The translations under genes were made by a program, and so were the position numbers. This document shows, piece by piece, positions 25,436 through 33,283 of a DNA stretch of 64,000 nt (within the stretch, counting starts at the first letter, position 1; each line of letters opens with the position of its first letter). The notes beneath the pieces were generated by a model that was not told where the DNA came from, made no database searches, and saw nothing but the letters and a program-made list of their open reading frames with translations. The DNA comes from GCA-2737665 sp044344795 (GTDB lineage Bacteria > Bacteroidota > Bacteroidia > Palsa-965): assembly GCA_044344795.1 (NCBI GenBank), contig JBIJCF010000003.1, forward strand, positions 83,623 to 147,622. Reading direction: 5' to 3'.

Positions 25436-26332
25436 ATGATTCGCTCCTTATTGACGATTAGCGTTATTTCAGCAGCTACATTATGTTCTGCCCAGGTGGT
25501 GGAAGAACCAAAGCCTGGAATAATACATGTGCAAGATGTCACAATTACTTCGGGTTTTGGTTTTGGTCGATCTGCAATGTTGCAAATGAGTGAGTTCGAG
25601 AAGTTAATGCCTTCATCTATGCTGTTGCAGGAAGACATGTCCGGATTCCAAGAAGCGTTTTTTAGCTATTTGGAAACAACGGGGAATTTCGGCGTCTTGG
25701 TAGGAATGCAATTGCGTGACAAATCCGGTAATGCTTATCGCAGAAACCCGATTTTGCGCGCCGGATTTCAATACGGTTCAGGAGTTTATTTTTCTGCAGG
25801 AAAATATAAAGAAAGCACGACCGTTATAGACACTCTGATATCTCAGCAAACGGGCCACATGTATTTTGTGGATTCTATTAATACGCGCAGTTATTCAGCT
25901 TCGTACAGTTCACAGCAAATCAGGTTAGACGTTTCATTGCTTTACGGAACGAATTCCGAATCTCGATGGTCGTTGTATGGCGGTCTAGGTTTGACCGCAG
26001 GTATGTCACTTCAGGCTAAAACAGAGATTAGTTATGGAGAGTATTCTGCGCAGCGTGTATCCGTTGGTCCGGGTTATTCCAATGTTCGGTATTCCAATCA
26101 GCGCCAGATTGACTATAGAACAGAATTAGTAAGCAATAAAAGCAATCTTGCATTCTGCGGTTATGTGCCGCTTGGGGTTGATTGCCGTATCGGCAAAAAG
26201 CGCCCTTTCTGGAAGCAAGTACATTTGATTTATGAATTACGTCCGGCATTAACGGTAACCAATATTCCTGAACTTGGTGTTTATCCCGAAGCCCAGTTGT
26301 TGCAACAGTTCGCATTGAAAGTACGTTGGTAG
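25436..26332 (+). CDS. Secreted, probably outer-membrane beta-barrel protein
   Basis: 298 residues with a signal peptide (IRSLLTISVISAATLCSAQ). The mature part alternates polar and aromatic residues (FGVLVGMQLRDKSG, AGFQYGSGVYFSAGKY, RLDVSLLYGTNSESRWSLYGGLGLTAGMSLQ) and ends in LLQQFALKVRW, a typical last barrel strand. No catalytic motif was seen. Its stop abuts the ATG of the small membrane protein, and the predicted GT-C glycosyltransferase follows, so the three may be one unit. Its role there is unknown. Confidence 0.65.
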   Translation: MIRSLLTISVISAATLCSAQVVEEPKPGIIHVQDVTITSGFGFGRSAMLQMSEFEKLMPSSMLLQEDMSGFQEAFFSYLETTGNFGVLVGMQLRDKSGNAYRRNPILRAGFQYGSGVYFSAGKYKESTTVIDTLISQQTGHMYFVDSINTRSYSASYSSQQIRLDVSLLYGTNSESRWSLYGGLGLTAGMSLQAKTEISYGEYSAQRVSVGPGYSNVRYSNQRQIDYRTELVSNKSNLAFCGYVPLGVDCRIGKKRPFWKQVHLIYELRPALTVTNIPELGVYPEAQLLQQFALKVRW

Positions 26333-26713
26333 ATGCTGCGAAAAATTTCACCAGCGCGCCTAATTGTAATTGATGCTTTCGGGGCAACCGTTAGCGGATT
26401 ACTCTGGTGGCTGCTCATTGGAACCAACCCTGATATATTTGGCATAGCAGCTCCTATACCATGGCTGTTGGGCAGTTTCGCAATACTCTTTTCCTGGTTG
26501 GGATGGTTTCACGAATTTTTGAATTTATCTTCAAAAAGAACCTTGCTCACCCTCATCGTATTAAATACAGCATTTTGTATAAGTACATTGCTGCTATTAT
26601 TAACCGACAACGCTATCACCAATTGGGGAATTGCTTTTAGTGCAGGAGAAATCATTGTTGTAATGACATTGGTTGTAGTAGAATGGAAAGCGTACCGTTC
26701 TCTTCATAATTAA
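26333..26713 (+). CDS. Small four-span membrane protein, unknown function
   Basis: 126 residues with about four transmembrane segments (VIDAFGATVSGLLWWLLIG, IPWLLGSFAILFSWLGW, LLTLIVLNTAFCISTLLLLL, IAFSAGEIIVVMTLVVVEW). It resembles small unassigned bacterial membrane proteins; the size is like GtrA-family glycan proteins but I see no clear GtrA signature. The ATG directly follows the stop of the preceding gene, which implies coupled translation. It is 50 bases upstream of the GT-C gene. Confidence 0.6.
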   Translation: MLRKISPARLIVIDAFGATVSGLLWWLLIGTNPDIFGIAAPIPWLLGSFAILFSWLGWFHEFLNLSSKRTLLTLIVLNTAFCISTLLLLLTDNAITNWGIAFSAGEIIVVMTLVVVEWKAYRSLHN

Positions 26714-26763
26714 AGTGGCATCATTGCTCCTTTTCGTACTTTTAGACGCCTTAATCATTACCT

Positions 26764-28794
26764 ATGATTCAATTGTCTAAACAAGCGCTGCTCATTCTTG
26801 CGCTAATTCTCGTTCCGTCGTTATTGGTTATTGGTATTCACTGGGGTGATACAGGTTTGTTTTTCAAGGCAGTTTTCCTCGCTGGTAGTACTGCTGCTGT
26901 TTTTGTTGGTCGATGGCTGTACAATCGTAATAAGAACATAGACCTCTTTCTGGATGTCGGAGTTGCACTTGTAGCCGCGGCATTAATTTTCAAAATTTAT
27001 CCGGGCGAATTTTTTGACGATGCCGGATTTGTGCTGCGATACCTGGAAAATTTCAAAGACGGATTTTTCTACGCGTATAATTCCACAGACGGTCCTGTTT
27101 TCGGAATTTCATCAGCATTTCAGGGATTAGTAAATGGAGTCATATGCGCAACAGGCCTGTGGTTGCCGGAACAAGCCTTGCGTCGAACAGCATTCATTGG
27201 CTTAGTGGTGTTGATTTTTTTTCTAATCAGAATTGTTCGAGGTAATACCAAGTCGAATATTGAATTTTTAATTTGGACTGGTATCATCATCGTCAGCAGT
27301 AAGTTTTTCCTGAATGTCATGAAAGCCGGATTGGAAACTCCAATGCACATTGCGGTGGTTACAGGCGCGTTCTGGGCGTATTACGAAAAACGTACACGCT
27401 TAATGTGGTTTCTGTTGGCATTAGCAGCTATTTCTAAATTGGATGCAGTTCCTTTGGTCGTAATTACGGCTTTGTTTTGGTTGATTGAAAACCACAAGCA
27501 ATGGTGGCCGCTGCGATTGAATTCGAAAGCGGTTCGTGATATTCTGACATTCGCTGTAGTGCCTGTCATTACGTGGATTGCAGCGGCAACATATTTTTTC
27601 GGAAGCCCATTACCACAATCGGCTTATGCGAAAATTCATTATCATTTTCATCCGGACGATAATTGGTTTCCGTTTTTCGTACGTTACGCCAAAGACGATT
27701 TCTATTTTCCGGTATTATGGATTACACTGATCAGTTCTTTGATAATGCTGGTGTTCGCCTACGTTCGTCGTCATCAGGAATCGTTAGTGAATATGTTGCG
27801 AAACTTGTTACCGGGTGCTTCGTTCATCGGCACAATGGTGTTATATTATTTCTACAATCCCGGCGAACGAATGATGTGGTATTATGCATTACCCGATATA
27901 TTGCTGCTACTGCAATTGGTGCTTTCATTATCGTTTCTGCTTCGTATGATCGATCATGTTTGGATAAGATCGGGAACAACATTTGTAACCGGTTTTGCGC
28001 TATTCCTGTTTTTATTTCCCGATGTATACGGCGGCAAATGGTGGTTGGATGAGTACTTGAATACAGTGGAATATGAACGCGCAACTATTGGACGATACAT
28101 CGAGCAGCGAGTTCCGGACCACGACACAGTCATGGTTTGGCACGGTTTGCCGGGGCGTTATACCAAAGGTTATGTGCTGGATATGTCCGGATTGAATTCG
28201 AAACTGGTTACGAAGTATGAACGAAATTCTGCACAGATTCTAAAGGAGTTTCGTCCGAATTATACGGTTAATCATCAGTTCTACGATTATACCGAAGTGG
28301 TCAAGCATCCGCCGTATTCATTGGACACCATGTTCTATGATATTACAGCATATGGGCATCCTTCATGGCAAATATACAAGCGACTGGATGGCAATGTGAA
28401 AAGAGAATTCCCGATCATGATGTCCGAACCGAATGTATGGGCAGGTGAATCAGAAAAAACGGAATATGTATTTCGCGTTAAAGGACCTCAAATGACATTG
28501 GCGTTTCACGATGACGCGCCGTTAGTGGCGTTTGCTTGTGGTATTGAAAAACAAGATCAACCGATGATATTGCACATGGAGTTATTCATCGGCGATAGTT
28601 TGATTGAAACCTCGGAGTTTAATGTGGATACTAGAGAGCGTAAACATCCGGACGAACCAAAAAAGGTGCAGGCATTACGTTGGAATTTTAATAATCCTAT
28701 TGCACCGCCAACTGAGGCTCACATTAAATATAAACTTAGTAAAGGAGATGGATCATTCGTAATTGTTGATCCTGCTATAATTCAACGATTTTAA
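26764..28794 (+). CDS. GT-C-type membrane glycosyltransferase, candidate arabinofuranosyltransferase
   Basis: 676 residues. There are about ten or more hydrophobic segments in residues 8-415, then a ~250-residue soluble C-terminal domain. The first large outer loop has FFDDAGFVLRYLENF (Asp85-Asp86) followed by YNSTDGPVFGISS, the acidic pair and pattern typical of GT-C enzymes that use polyprenyl-phosphate sugars. The layout recalls mycobacterial AftB-like (GT89) enzymes, including GRYIEQRVPDHDTVMVW and YVLDMSGLNSK in the C-terminal domain. It converges with the polyprenyl-phosphoryl-arabinose genes, ending five bases from DprE1-DprE2, so it is the natural candidate to use that donor. The specificity is inferred, not shown. 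Confidence 0.65.
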   Translation: MIQLSKQALLILALILVPSLLVIGIHWGDTGLFFKAVFLAGSTAAVFVGRWLYNRNKNIDLFLDVGVALVAAALIFKIYPGEFFDDAGFVLRYLENFKDGFFYAYNSTDGPVFGISSAFQGLVNGVICATGLWLPEQALRRTAFIGLVVLIFFLIRIVRGNTKSNIEFLIWTGIIIVSSKFFLNVMKAGLETPMHIAVVTGAFWAYYEKRTRLMWFLLALAAISKLDAVPLVVITALFWLIENHKQWWPLRLNSKAVRDILTFAVVPVITWIAAATYFFGSPLPQSAYAKIHYHFHPDDNWFPFFVRYAKDDFYFPVLWITLISSLIMLVFAYVRRHQESLVNMLRNLLPGASFIGTMVLYYFYNPGERMMWYYALPDILLLLQLVLSLSFLLRMIDHVWIRSGTTFVTGFALFLFLFPDVYGGKWWLDEYLNTVEYERATIGRYIEQRVPDHDTVMVWHGLPGRYTKGYVLDMSGLNSKLVTKYERNSAQILKEFRPNYTVNHQFYDYTEVVKHPPYSLDTMFYDITAYGHPSWQIYKRLDGNVKREFPIMMSEPNVWAGESEKTEYVFRVKGPQMTLAFHDDAPLVAFACGIEKQDQPMILHMELFIGDSLIETSEFNVDTRERKHPDEPKKVQALRWNFNNPIAPPTEAHIKYKLSKGDGSFVIVDPAIIQRF

Positions 28795-28799
28795 TGGAA

Positions 28800-30821
28800 T
28801 TATAATTTTTTAATAACGAATTCCGGAGCAAAGCGAACAACAAGACCAATTATTCTCCAAAATAAATTTGGATAAACGGCAAAAGATGTTGTGTTGCTCA
28901 TGATGGCATTGGCAATATCTTCCGGTGTGTTGGCGTTTTTGGGAAGATCAAGATGAGCAGTCATTTTCGTTTTAACAAATCCCGGAGTTACCGCTTGTAC
29001 CTTTACATTGCGACCTTTCATATCCTGACGTAATCCGAATAAAAATTCATGAAAACCGGCTTTAGCACTTCCGTACGCGTAATTCGATTTTCTGCCTCGT
29101 AATCCTGCAACTGAACTCATTCCAATGATACGTTCCAATTTCGGATTGTTATCATGAACAATTAAATTTAATAATGTAACAGGTGCAGTAAAATTAACAG
29201 TTAAATTACGACGGTATAATTCCGGATGTTGTTGTGCTTCTTCGTTGGTAATCAATACTCCTGCTGCATACATTACCCACGAAGGTTTTGCAGGAAGTGA
29301 TTGATAAAATGCAGCCAACGATTGTTCATTTTCCACATCGACCGCAATTGCCGTTGCACAACCACTCAACTTGTTGGAGTGAATAAATTGTGCAAGAGTG
29401 GATGTATCTCTTGCTGCCAACTGTAATTTTCCGCTAGGATACTTCTTAGTATAAGCTAGGGCTGTAGCACGGGCAATATCACTATTTGCTCCAATAATTA
29501 AAAAATGATGTTCAGCCATTTCTTGTAGTCGAATTTGTTGATGCGATTGAAACGCTTTGCTGTCGGGAATTGCAGCTGCTTTGGCATACTGCCGGCGAAA
29601 ATCGTCTCTTTTCAGTCGTGCGTCTTTGCTTAAATAAATTTTACCTCCATAACTGGTGACCAGTTCATCAATACGGTCGAGAATAGGCCAAATGCGCGGC
29701 TCAATTTTAATATCCAGTGCCAAGGTGTATCCTTTCATTGGAAAATGCAGGTAACGATCTTCATGTGACGTACCAAACAATTTCAATACTGCCAGGAATG
29801 AACCCAATTTATGTTCAGATAAAATCTCCAGAACCTTTTTTACTCCTTCAAATGACACTTCTTTGGGGAGTACAAATTGATATTGAATAAATCCGTTCTT
29901 CCCGTAAATTCTATTCCAATGATGAATTTTGTCCAAAGGATAGAAGTAAGGGTCATAATGAACTATGGCATTTCCGGAAGAACTTGGTTTATTATAATAA
30001 AGTGCATTAAATATTTTAATAAATAATGGATTTAGTACCCATTTCGGAAACATGAATGGCACTTTTAATCCGGGAGCACGATGAATTTGCAGTGCCTTGG
30101 AATCTTTTATTTCTTGAGATTCTGCGTGTTCTGCCAACAATAAAACAGATCTTCCAAGTTGTTCGCCTTTCGCTAAACAATCGATCCAGGCTACCGAATA
30201 CGTGGTGTCCTGATTTTCTTCGAACAATCTGAATATCTCATTCAGATTTTTCGCACGAATAGCCCGCTGTCGAATGAATGATGTTTCAATTGGTTTAAGT
30301 CGTAATCCAAGCTCTGTAATAATTCCGGTTCTTCCCATACCACCCGCAGTTTGAATAAACAATTCATTGTCGGGTGTTATGTTAATTAAATTTCCGCCTG
30401 CATCTACCAAATTAAAATATGTGACATGATCGCTGAAAACTCCGTCAATATGGTGATTCTTGCCATGAATATCAGAAGCAAGTGCTCCACCAACAGTAAT
30501 AAATTTTGTACCCGGAGTTACCGGTAGAAAAAAACCTTTCGGAACACATAATTCCAATATCTGATCCAGCAAGACTCCTGCTTCACAGCGAATGACGCCT
30601 GTTGCCGTATCGAAATCAATTATTTTGTTGAGTCGGGTAGTGGAGACTATATAATTCGATAGTGACGCATCTCCGTAACAACGCCCGTTTCCACGCGCAA
30701 TCACAGGTTGTCCCGAGGTAACAAGTTCCTTGATTTCCTGAACGGTTTCCGGATAAATGACTACGCTTTCCGTTTTCGGATACAGTCCCCAGTTCGCAAC
30801 TTCTTCACGAGTCTTCTTCAT
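28800..30821 (-). CDS. dprE1-dprE2: Fused DprE1-DprE2: polyprenyl-phosphoryl-ribose oxidase and keto-reductase
   Basis: 673 residues. Residues 1-430 match DprE1: FAD-binding VIARGNGRCYGDASL, PVTPGTKFITVGGALASDIHGKNHH (about 101-124), FIQYQFVLP, and YLSKDAR with Lys399 at the position of the essential Lys418 of M. tuberculosis DprE1. The benzothiazinone-target Cys387 position is Ala368 (GYTLALDI). Residues ~437-673 match DprE2, a short-chain dehydrogenase: LIIGANSDIARA (442-452), MSSVAG, and catalytic YGSAK (Tyr583, Lys587). Together they would epimerise polyprenyl-phosphoryl-ribose to -arabinose through a 2-keto intermediate. Mycobacteria use two separate proteins. It sits one base after the ubiA-like gene in the same operon. 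Confidence 0.88.
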   Translation of the reverse strand: MKKTREEVANWGLYPKTESVVIYPETVQEIKELVTSGQPVIARGNGRCYGDASLSNYIVSTTRLNKIIDFDTATGVIRCEAGVLLDQILELCVPKGFFLPVTPGTKFITVGGALASDIHGKNHHIDGVFSDHVTYFNLVDAGGNLINITPDNELFIQTAGGMGRTGIITELGLRLKPIETSFIRQRAIRAKNLNEIFRLFEENQDTTYSVAWIDCLAKGEQLGRSVLLLAEHAESQEIKDSKALQIHRAPGLKVPFMFPKWVLNPLFIKIFNALYYNKPSSSGNAIVHYDPYFYPLDKIHHWNRIYGKNGFIQYQFVLPKEVSFEGVKKVLEILSEHKLGSFLAVLKLFGTSHEDRYLHFPMKGYTLALDIKIEPRIWPILDRIDELVTSYGGKIYLSKDARLKRDDFRRQYAKAAAIPDSKAFQSHQQIRLQEMAEHHFLIIGANSDIARATALAYTKKYPSGKLQLAARDTSTLAQFIHSNKLSGCATAIAVDVENEQSLAAFYQSLPAKPSWVMYAAGVLITNEEAQQHPELYRRNLTVNFTAPVTLLNLIVHDNNPKLERIIGMSSVAGLRGRKSNYAYGSAKAGFHEFLFGLRQDMKGRNVKVQAVTPGFVKTKMTAHLDLPKNANTPEDIANAIMSNTTSFAVYPNLFWRIIGLVVRFAPEFVIKKL

Positions 30822-30822
30822 T

Positions 30823-31689
30823 TTACAAATGCGTCATTACTTCCCAAATGTACACGCCAATTAACAAAGCGCCCATGACCAATAACAACGGGTTTTTCAA
30901 GACACGTTCTACAGGATCGTCAGAATGGTTTTTACGATGATCGAAATAGGCGAAAGCGATTCCGGCAGAACATAAATTAACCAGCGCGAAGAAAACGGGT
31001 GATTTTACTTGCAAAACAAAAAACGCATGCATATTTAGCAAGACCAATGTTCCTACGGCGTATGTGGCAGAGAAAATTTGGAGTAACGGGGCGTCCGCTT
31101 TTACGTAATCTCGTCCCGGTAATTGATCGTGTTTGCTCACCAAACATTCCATAAAGCGTTTGTGCGTACTGAGCGTAAGGAACGCGAGTGTGGTAGTAGC
31201 AAGGAACCAACCTGTCAATTCAGCATCAAGAATTACAGAACCGTAAAATAAACGAATTACATAAAACGAACTCAACACCACGATATCAAACAAACGCAGA
31301 GCTTTCAGAAATGTAGAGTAGGTGTAATTTAAAATAAAATAAATACCCAACACCACAACGGCCCACTTGCTGATTTGCCACGAAAGTACAATAGCAATGA
31401 CCAGTAGTAGCAGTGCAAAAATCAAGGCTTGTATGGGTTTTACTGCGGCAGCTGCTAGTGGACGCAACATTTTTTTAGGATGCGCGCGATCACGATCGAT
31501 ATCCCGAATATCATTAAGGATATAACCGGACGAAGCCATAAGCGAAAAAGAGAGTATGCCTAAAGCCAATTGAATAATAGCATCTGCGTTATGAAGCTTA
31601 CCTGCAAGCACGGGCGGTAATGCAATCAGCAAATTTTTAACCCAATGTTTGGGTCGCATCAACGTTAACAACGCAAAACTAGAGTTCAT
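30823..31689 (-). CDS. UbiA-family polyprenyl-phosphate phosphoribosyltransferase (DPPR synthase-like)
   Basis: 288 residues, polytopic. The first motif is LNDIRDIDRDRAHPKK (NDxxDxxxD), followed by LRPLAAAAV, almost the wording of the mycobacterial decaprenyl-phosphate phosphoribosyltransferase. LRLFDIVVLSSFYVIRLFYG matches its central region. That enzyme joins PRPP to decaprenyl phosphate in the first step of D-arabinose donor synthesis. Other UbiA members make quinones or hemes, but the LRP motif and the DprE1-DprE2 and phosphatase neighbours favour the phosphoribosyl role. It overlaps the HAD gene by 11 bases. Confidence 0.85.
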   Translation of the reverse strand: MNSSFALLTLMRPKHWVKNLLIALPPVLAGKLHNADAIIQLALGILSFSLMASSGYILNDIRDIDRDRAHPKKMLRPLAAAAVKPIQALIFALLLLVIAIVLSWQISKWAVVVLGIYFILNYTYSTFLKALRLFDIVVLSSFYVIRLFYGSVILDAELTGWFLATTTLAFLTLSTHKRFMECLVSKHDQLPGRDYVKADAPLLQIFSATYAVGTLVLLNMHAFFVLQVKSPVFFALVNLCSAGIAFAYFDHRKNHSDDPVERVLKNPLLLVMGALLIGVYIWEVMTHL

Positions 31690-32161
31690 GTATGCTGCCG
31701 TTTTTTACCCGAAATGCTTTACGAGCTGATTGAAAAATTGGCGTGTCCGCCGAACTGTCACCAATATAGTGGAACTCGTCTCCGAATTTATCGCGAATGA
31801 ATTGCAATTTATTGGAACCCTTCAGGTTCACGTCTTGTGTCCCATGAATTTCATCAAAGGTGTTATCGTCTTGCAAAACACGTTTCACAAAATCTTCAGG
31901 ACTCGCAGTTACTAAAACGACGCTTTTGTAATATGATCTGCGATTGCGAAGAAATTCAGCCACTTCCGGCTGCACCAATTCATTTATGGAATAAGACAGC
32001 TGCACGTTTCGCAGCAACTGCTGTTTGAGCTTCACCAAATTGCCACTGATCAGACCATGATACAAAAGATAAAACGGATTTTCGATGAGTTTTTTATAAA
32101 ACTGTTCAGCGAAAAAATCGTTTTTCAGGTATGTGCCGTCAAAATCAACTACTAATATCAC
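31679..32161 (-). CDS. HAD-family phosphatase of the polyprenyl-phosphoryl-arabinose operon
   Basis: 160 residues with all HAD motifs: DFDGT (Asp6, Asp8), VLVTAS (Thr85), Lys118, and GDSSAD (134-139). A short helical cap lies between. By position it should remove the 5-phosphate from polyprenyl-phosphoryl-5-phosphoribose, the step between UbiA and DprE1; in mycobacteria a PAP2-type protein (Rv3807c) is proposed for this. It is the first gene of the operon, coupled by an 11-base overlap to the ubiA-like gene. The step assignment is an inference from order. Confidence 0.78.
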   Translation of the reverse strand: MILVVDFDGTYLKNDFFAEQFYKKLIENPFYLLYHGLISGNLVKLKQQLLRNVQLSYSINELVQPEVAEFLRNRRSYYKSVVLVTASPEDFVKRVLQDDNTFDEIHGTQDVNLKGSNKLQFIRDKFGDEFHYIGDSSADTPIFQSARKAFRVKNGSIHEL

Positions 32162-32303
32162 AAAGGCGCAGGTTAACGGCGTAAAAATAAGGATTTGTGG
32201 GGAGTGGACGGGTAATTAAAGTACGTCCTCATTAGTTCATCTAGGTTTTTTCACGGTAGGAATGAAGCAACGAAATGGTAATGCTAAAAGAAAAAATGAA
32301 TTC

Positions 32304-32362
32304 TTCTGAGAGCTTTTTGCGGACCGTCCCGAAGCTTCGGGAGGGACTCGAACTCGCGGCAA
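32304..32362 (-). pseudogene. Displaced tRNA-Asp 3' end carrying a 16-bp palindrome
   Basis: The segment ttctgagagctttttgcgg plus accg at 32304-32326 repeats 32384-32406, the sequence just past and into the tRNA-Asp 3' end, with an 80-base offset. T-arm sequence (ggactcgaactcgcggc) continues to about 32360. Between acceptor and T arm sits the perfect palindrome TCCCGAAGCTTCGGGA (32327-32342), absent from the intact tRNA. Confidence 0.6.
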
Positions 32363-32366
32363 TGAA

Positions 32367-32398
32367 ATAAAAAAAGCCCTCGTTTCTGAGAGCTTTTT
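32367..32398 (-). terminator. Terminator of tRNA-Asp
   Basis: The minus strand folds as AAAAAGCTCTC - AGAAAC - GAGGGCTTTTT with one A-C mismatch, then TTT. It starts two bases after the tRNA 3' end. Confidence 0.82.
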
Positions 32399-32399
32399 G

Positions 32400-32473
32400 C
32401 GGACCGGACGGGACTCGAACCCGCGACCTCCGCCGTGACAGGGCGGCATTCTAACCAGCTGAACTACCGATCC
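32400..32473 (-). tRNA. tRNA-Asp (GTC)
   Basis: The reverse complement gives acceptor GGATCGG / CCGGTCC, D arm GTTCAGCTGGTTAGAAT, anticodon arm GCCGCCCTGTCACGGCGG with anticodon GTC, T arm GCGGGTTCGAGTCCCG(T), and discriminator G (32400). No CCA is encoded. Confidence 0.95.
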
Positions 32474-32511
32474 GTTTTCCTAAAAACAGCACTTTGCCGT
32501 AAATGAGTTTG

Positions 32512-32519
32512 CAAAATTA
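32512..32519 (-). promoter_or_regulatory. TAATTTTG -7 box upstream of tRNA-Asp
   Basis: The minus strand reads TAATTTTG, matching TAnnTTTG, 38 bases before the tRNA 5' end. A leader would then be removed by RNase P. Confidence 0.45.
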
Positions 32520-32638
32520 ATTGAATTCCCGAATCTGCAAATACTTTTTGAAAATATTCTCTGTTTTTCCTGTTTTTCAGGGAATTAGAATCGCCTGTCC
32601 CTGGAAAACTTAATATCCACTTGTTTGTTAATGATAGT

Positions 32639-33283
32639 ATGAAGTTCACAGCGGAAATGATTGCCTCCATGGAGAAAGAGGCGAGAAGAAGATTAATTAA
32701 TTGTTTAGCCGGATTTAAAAGTGCTAATCTTATTGGCACTGTAAGTCCCGACGGCATTCCCAATGTGGCCATTTTTAATTCGGTAATTCACTTGGGAGCA
32801 GACCCCGCGTTGATTGGTTTTATTCAGCGCCCGGCTTCGGTAGAACGACATACCTACGAAAATATTAAGGCTACCGGTTATTTCACAATTAATCAGGTGA
32901 ACAAGGATATTGTAAAGCAGGCGCATCAAACCAGCGCGCGTTACACCAGAGAACAAAGCGAATTTCAACATGCGGGATTAACGCCGTACTTTATGTTTAA
33001 CAATCCTGCACCTTATGTGAAAGAGTCGCGCTTGCGTGTGGGTTGCAAATTCAAAGGAGAAATTCCTATTCCGTTCAACGATACTATTCTTGTTGTTGGT
33101 GAGATAATGGAAATATGGTCTGAACAAGGCATTATTCAAGAAGACGGTTTTATCGATTTGGTAAATGCCGGAGCCGTTGCTATTACTGGACTTGATACGT
33201 ATCATCCGGTTCGTGAAGGTATACGATTGCGTTACGCAAAACCTGATCGAGCTCCGGAAGAAATTGAAATAAAACGGTGGTAA
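32639..33283 (+). CDS. Flavin reductase-family FMN-binding split-barrel protein
   Basis: 214 residues from the ATG at 32639 (MKFTAEMIASMEKE). The flavin-reductase fold shows as NLIGTVSPDGIPNVAIFNSVIHLGADPALIGFIQRP, with RHTYENIKATGYFTIN and the later CKFKGEIPIPFNDTILVVGEI. Such proteins bind FMN and often reduce free flavin with NAD(P)H. The photolyase gene begins inside the last codons of this one (GTG at 33277, 7-base overlap). A role in supplying reduced flavin to the photolyase is possible but inferred. Confidence 0.87.
   Translation: MKFTAEMIASMEKEARRRLINCLAGFKSANLIGTVSPDGIPNVAIFNSVIHLGADPALIGFIQRPASVERHTYENIKATGYFTINQVNKDIVKQAHQTSARYTREQSEFQHAGLTPYFMFNNPAPYVKESRLRVGCKFKGEIPIPFNDTILVVGEIMEIWSEQGIIQEDGFIDLVNAGAVAITGLDTYHPVREGIRLRYAKPDRAPEEIEIKRW

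Noticed and set aside
32237..32449. 70-codon minus-strand frame over tRNA-Asp and its relic
   Set aside because: It is a shadow of the tRNA and the displaced 3' end; no start context or family likeness.
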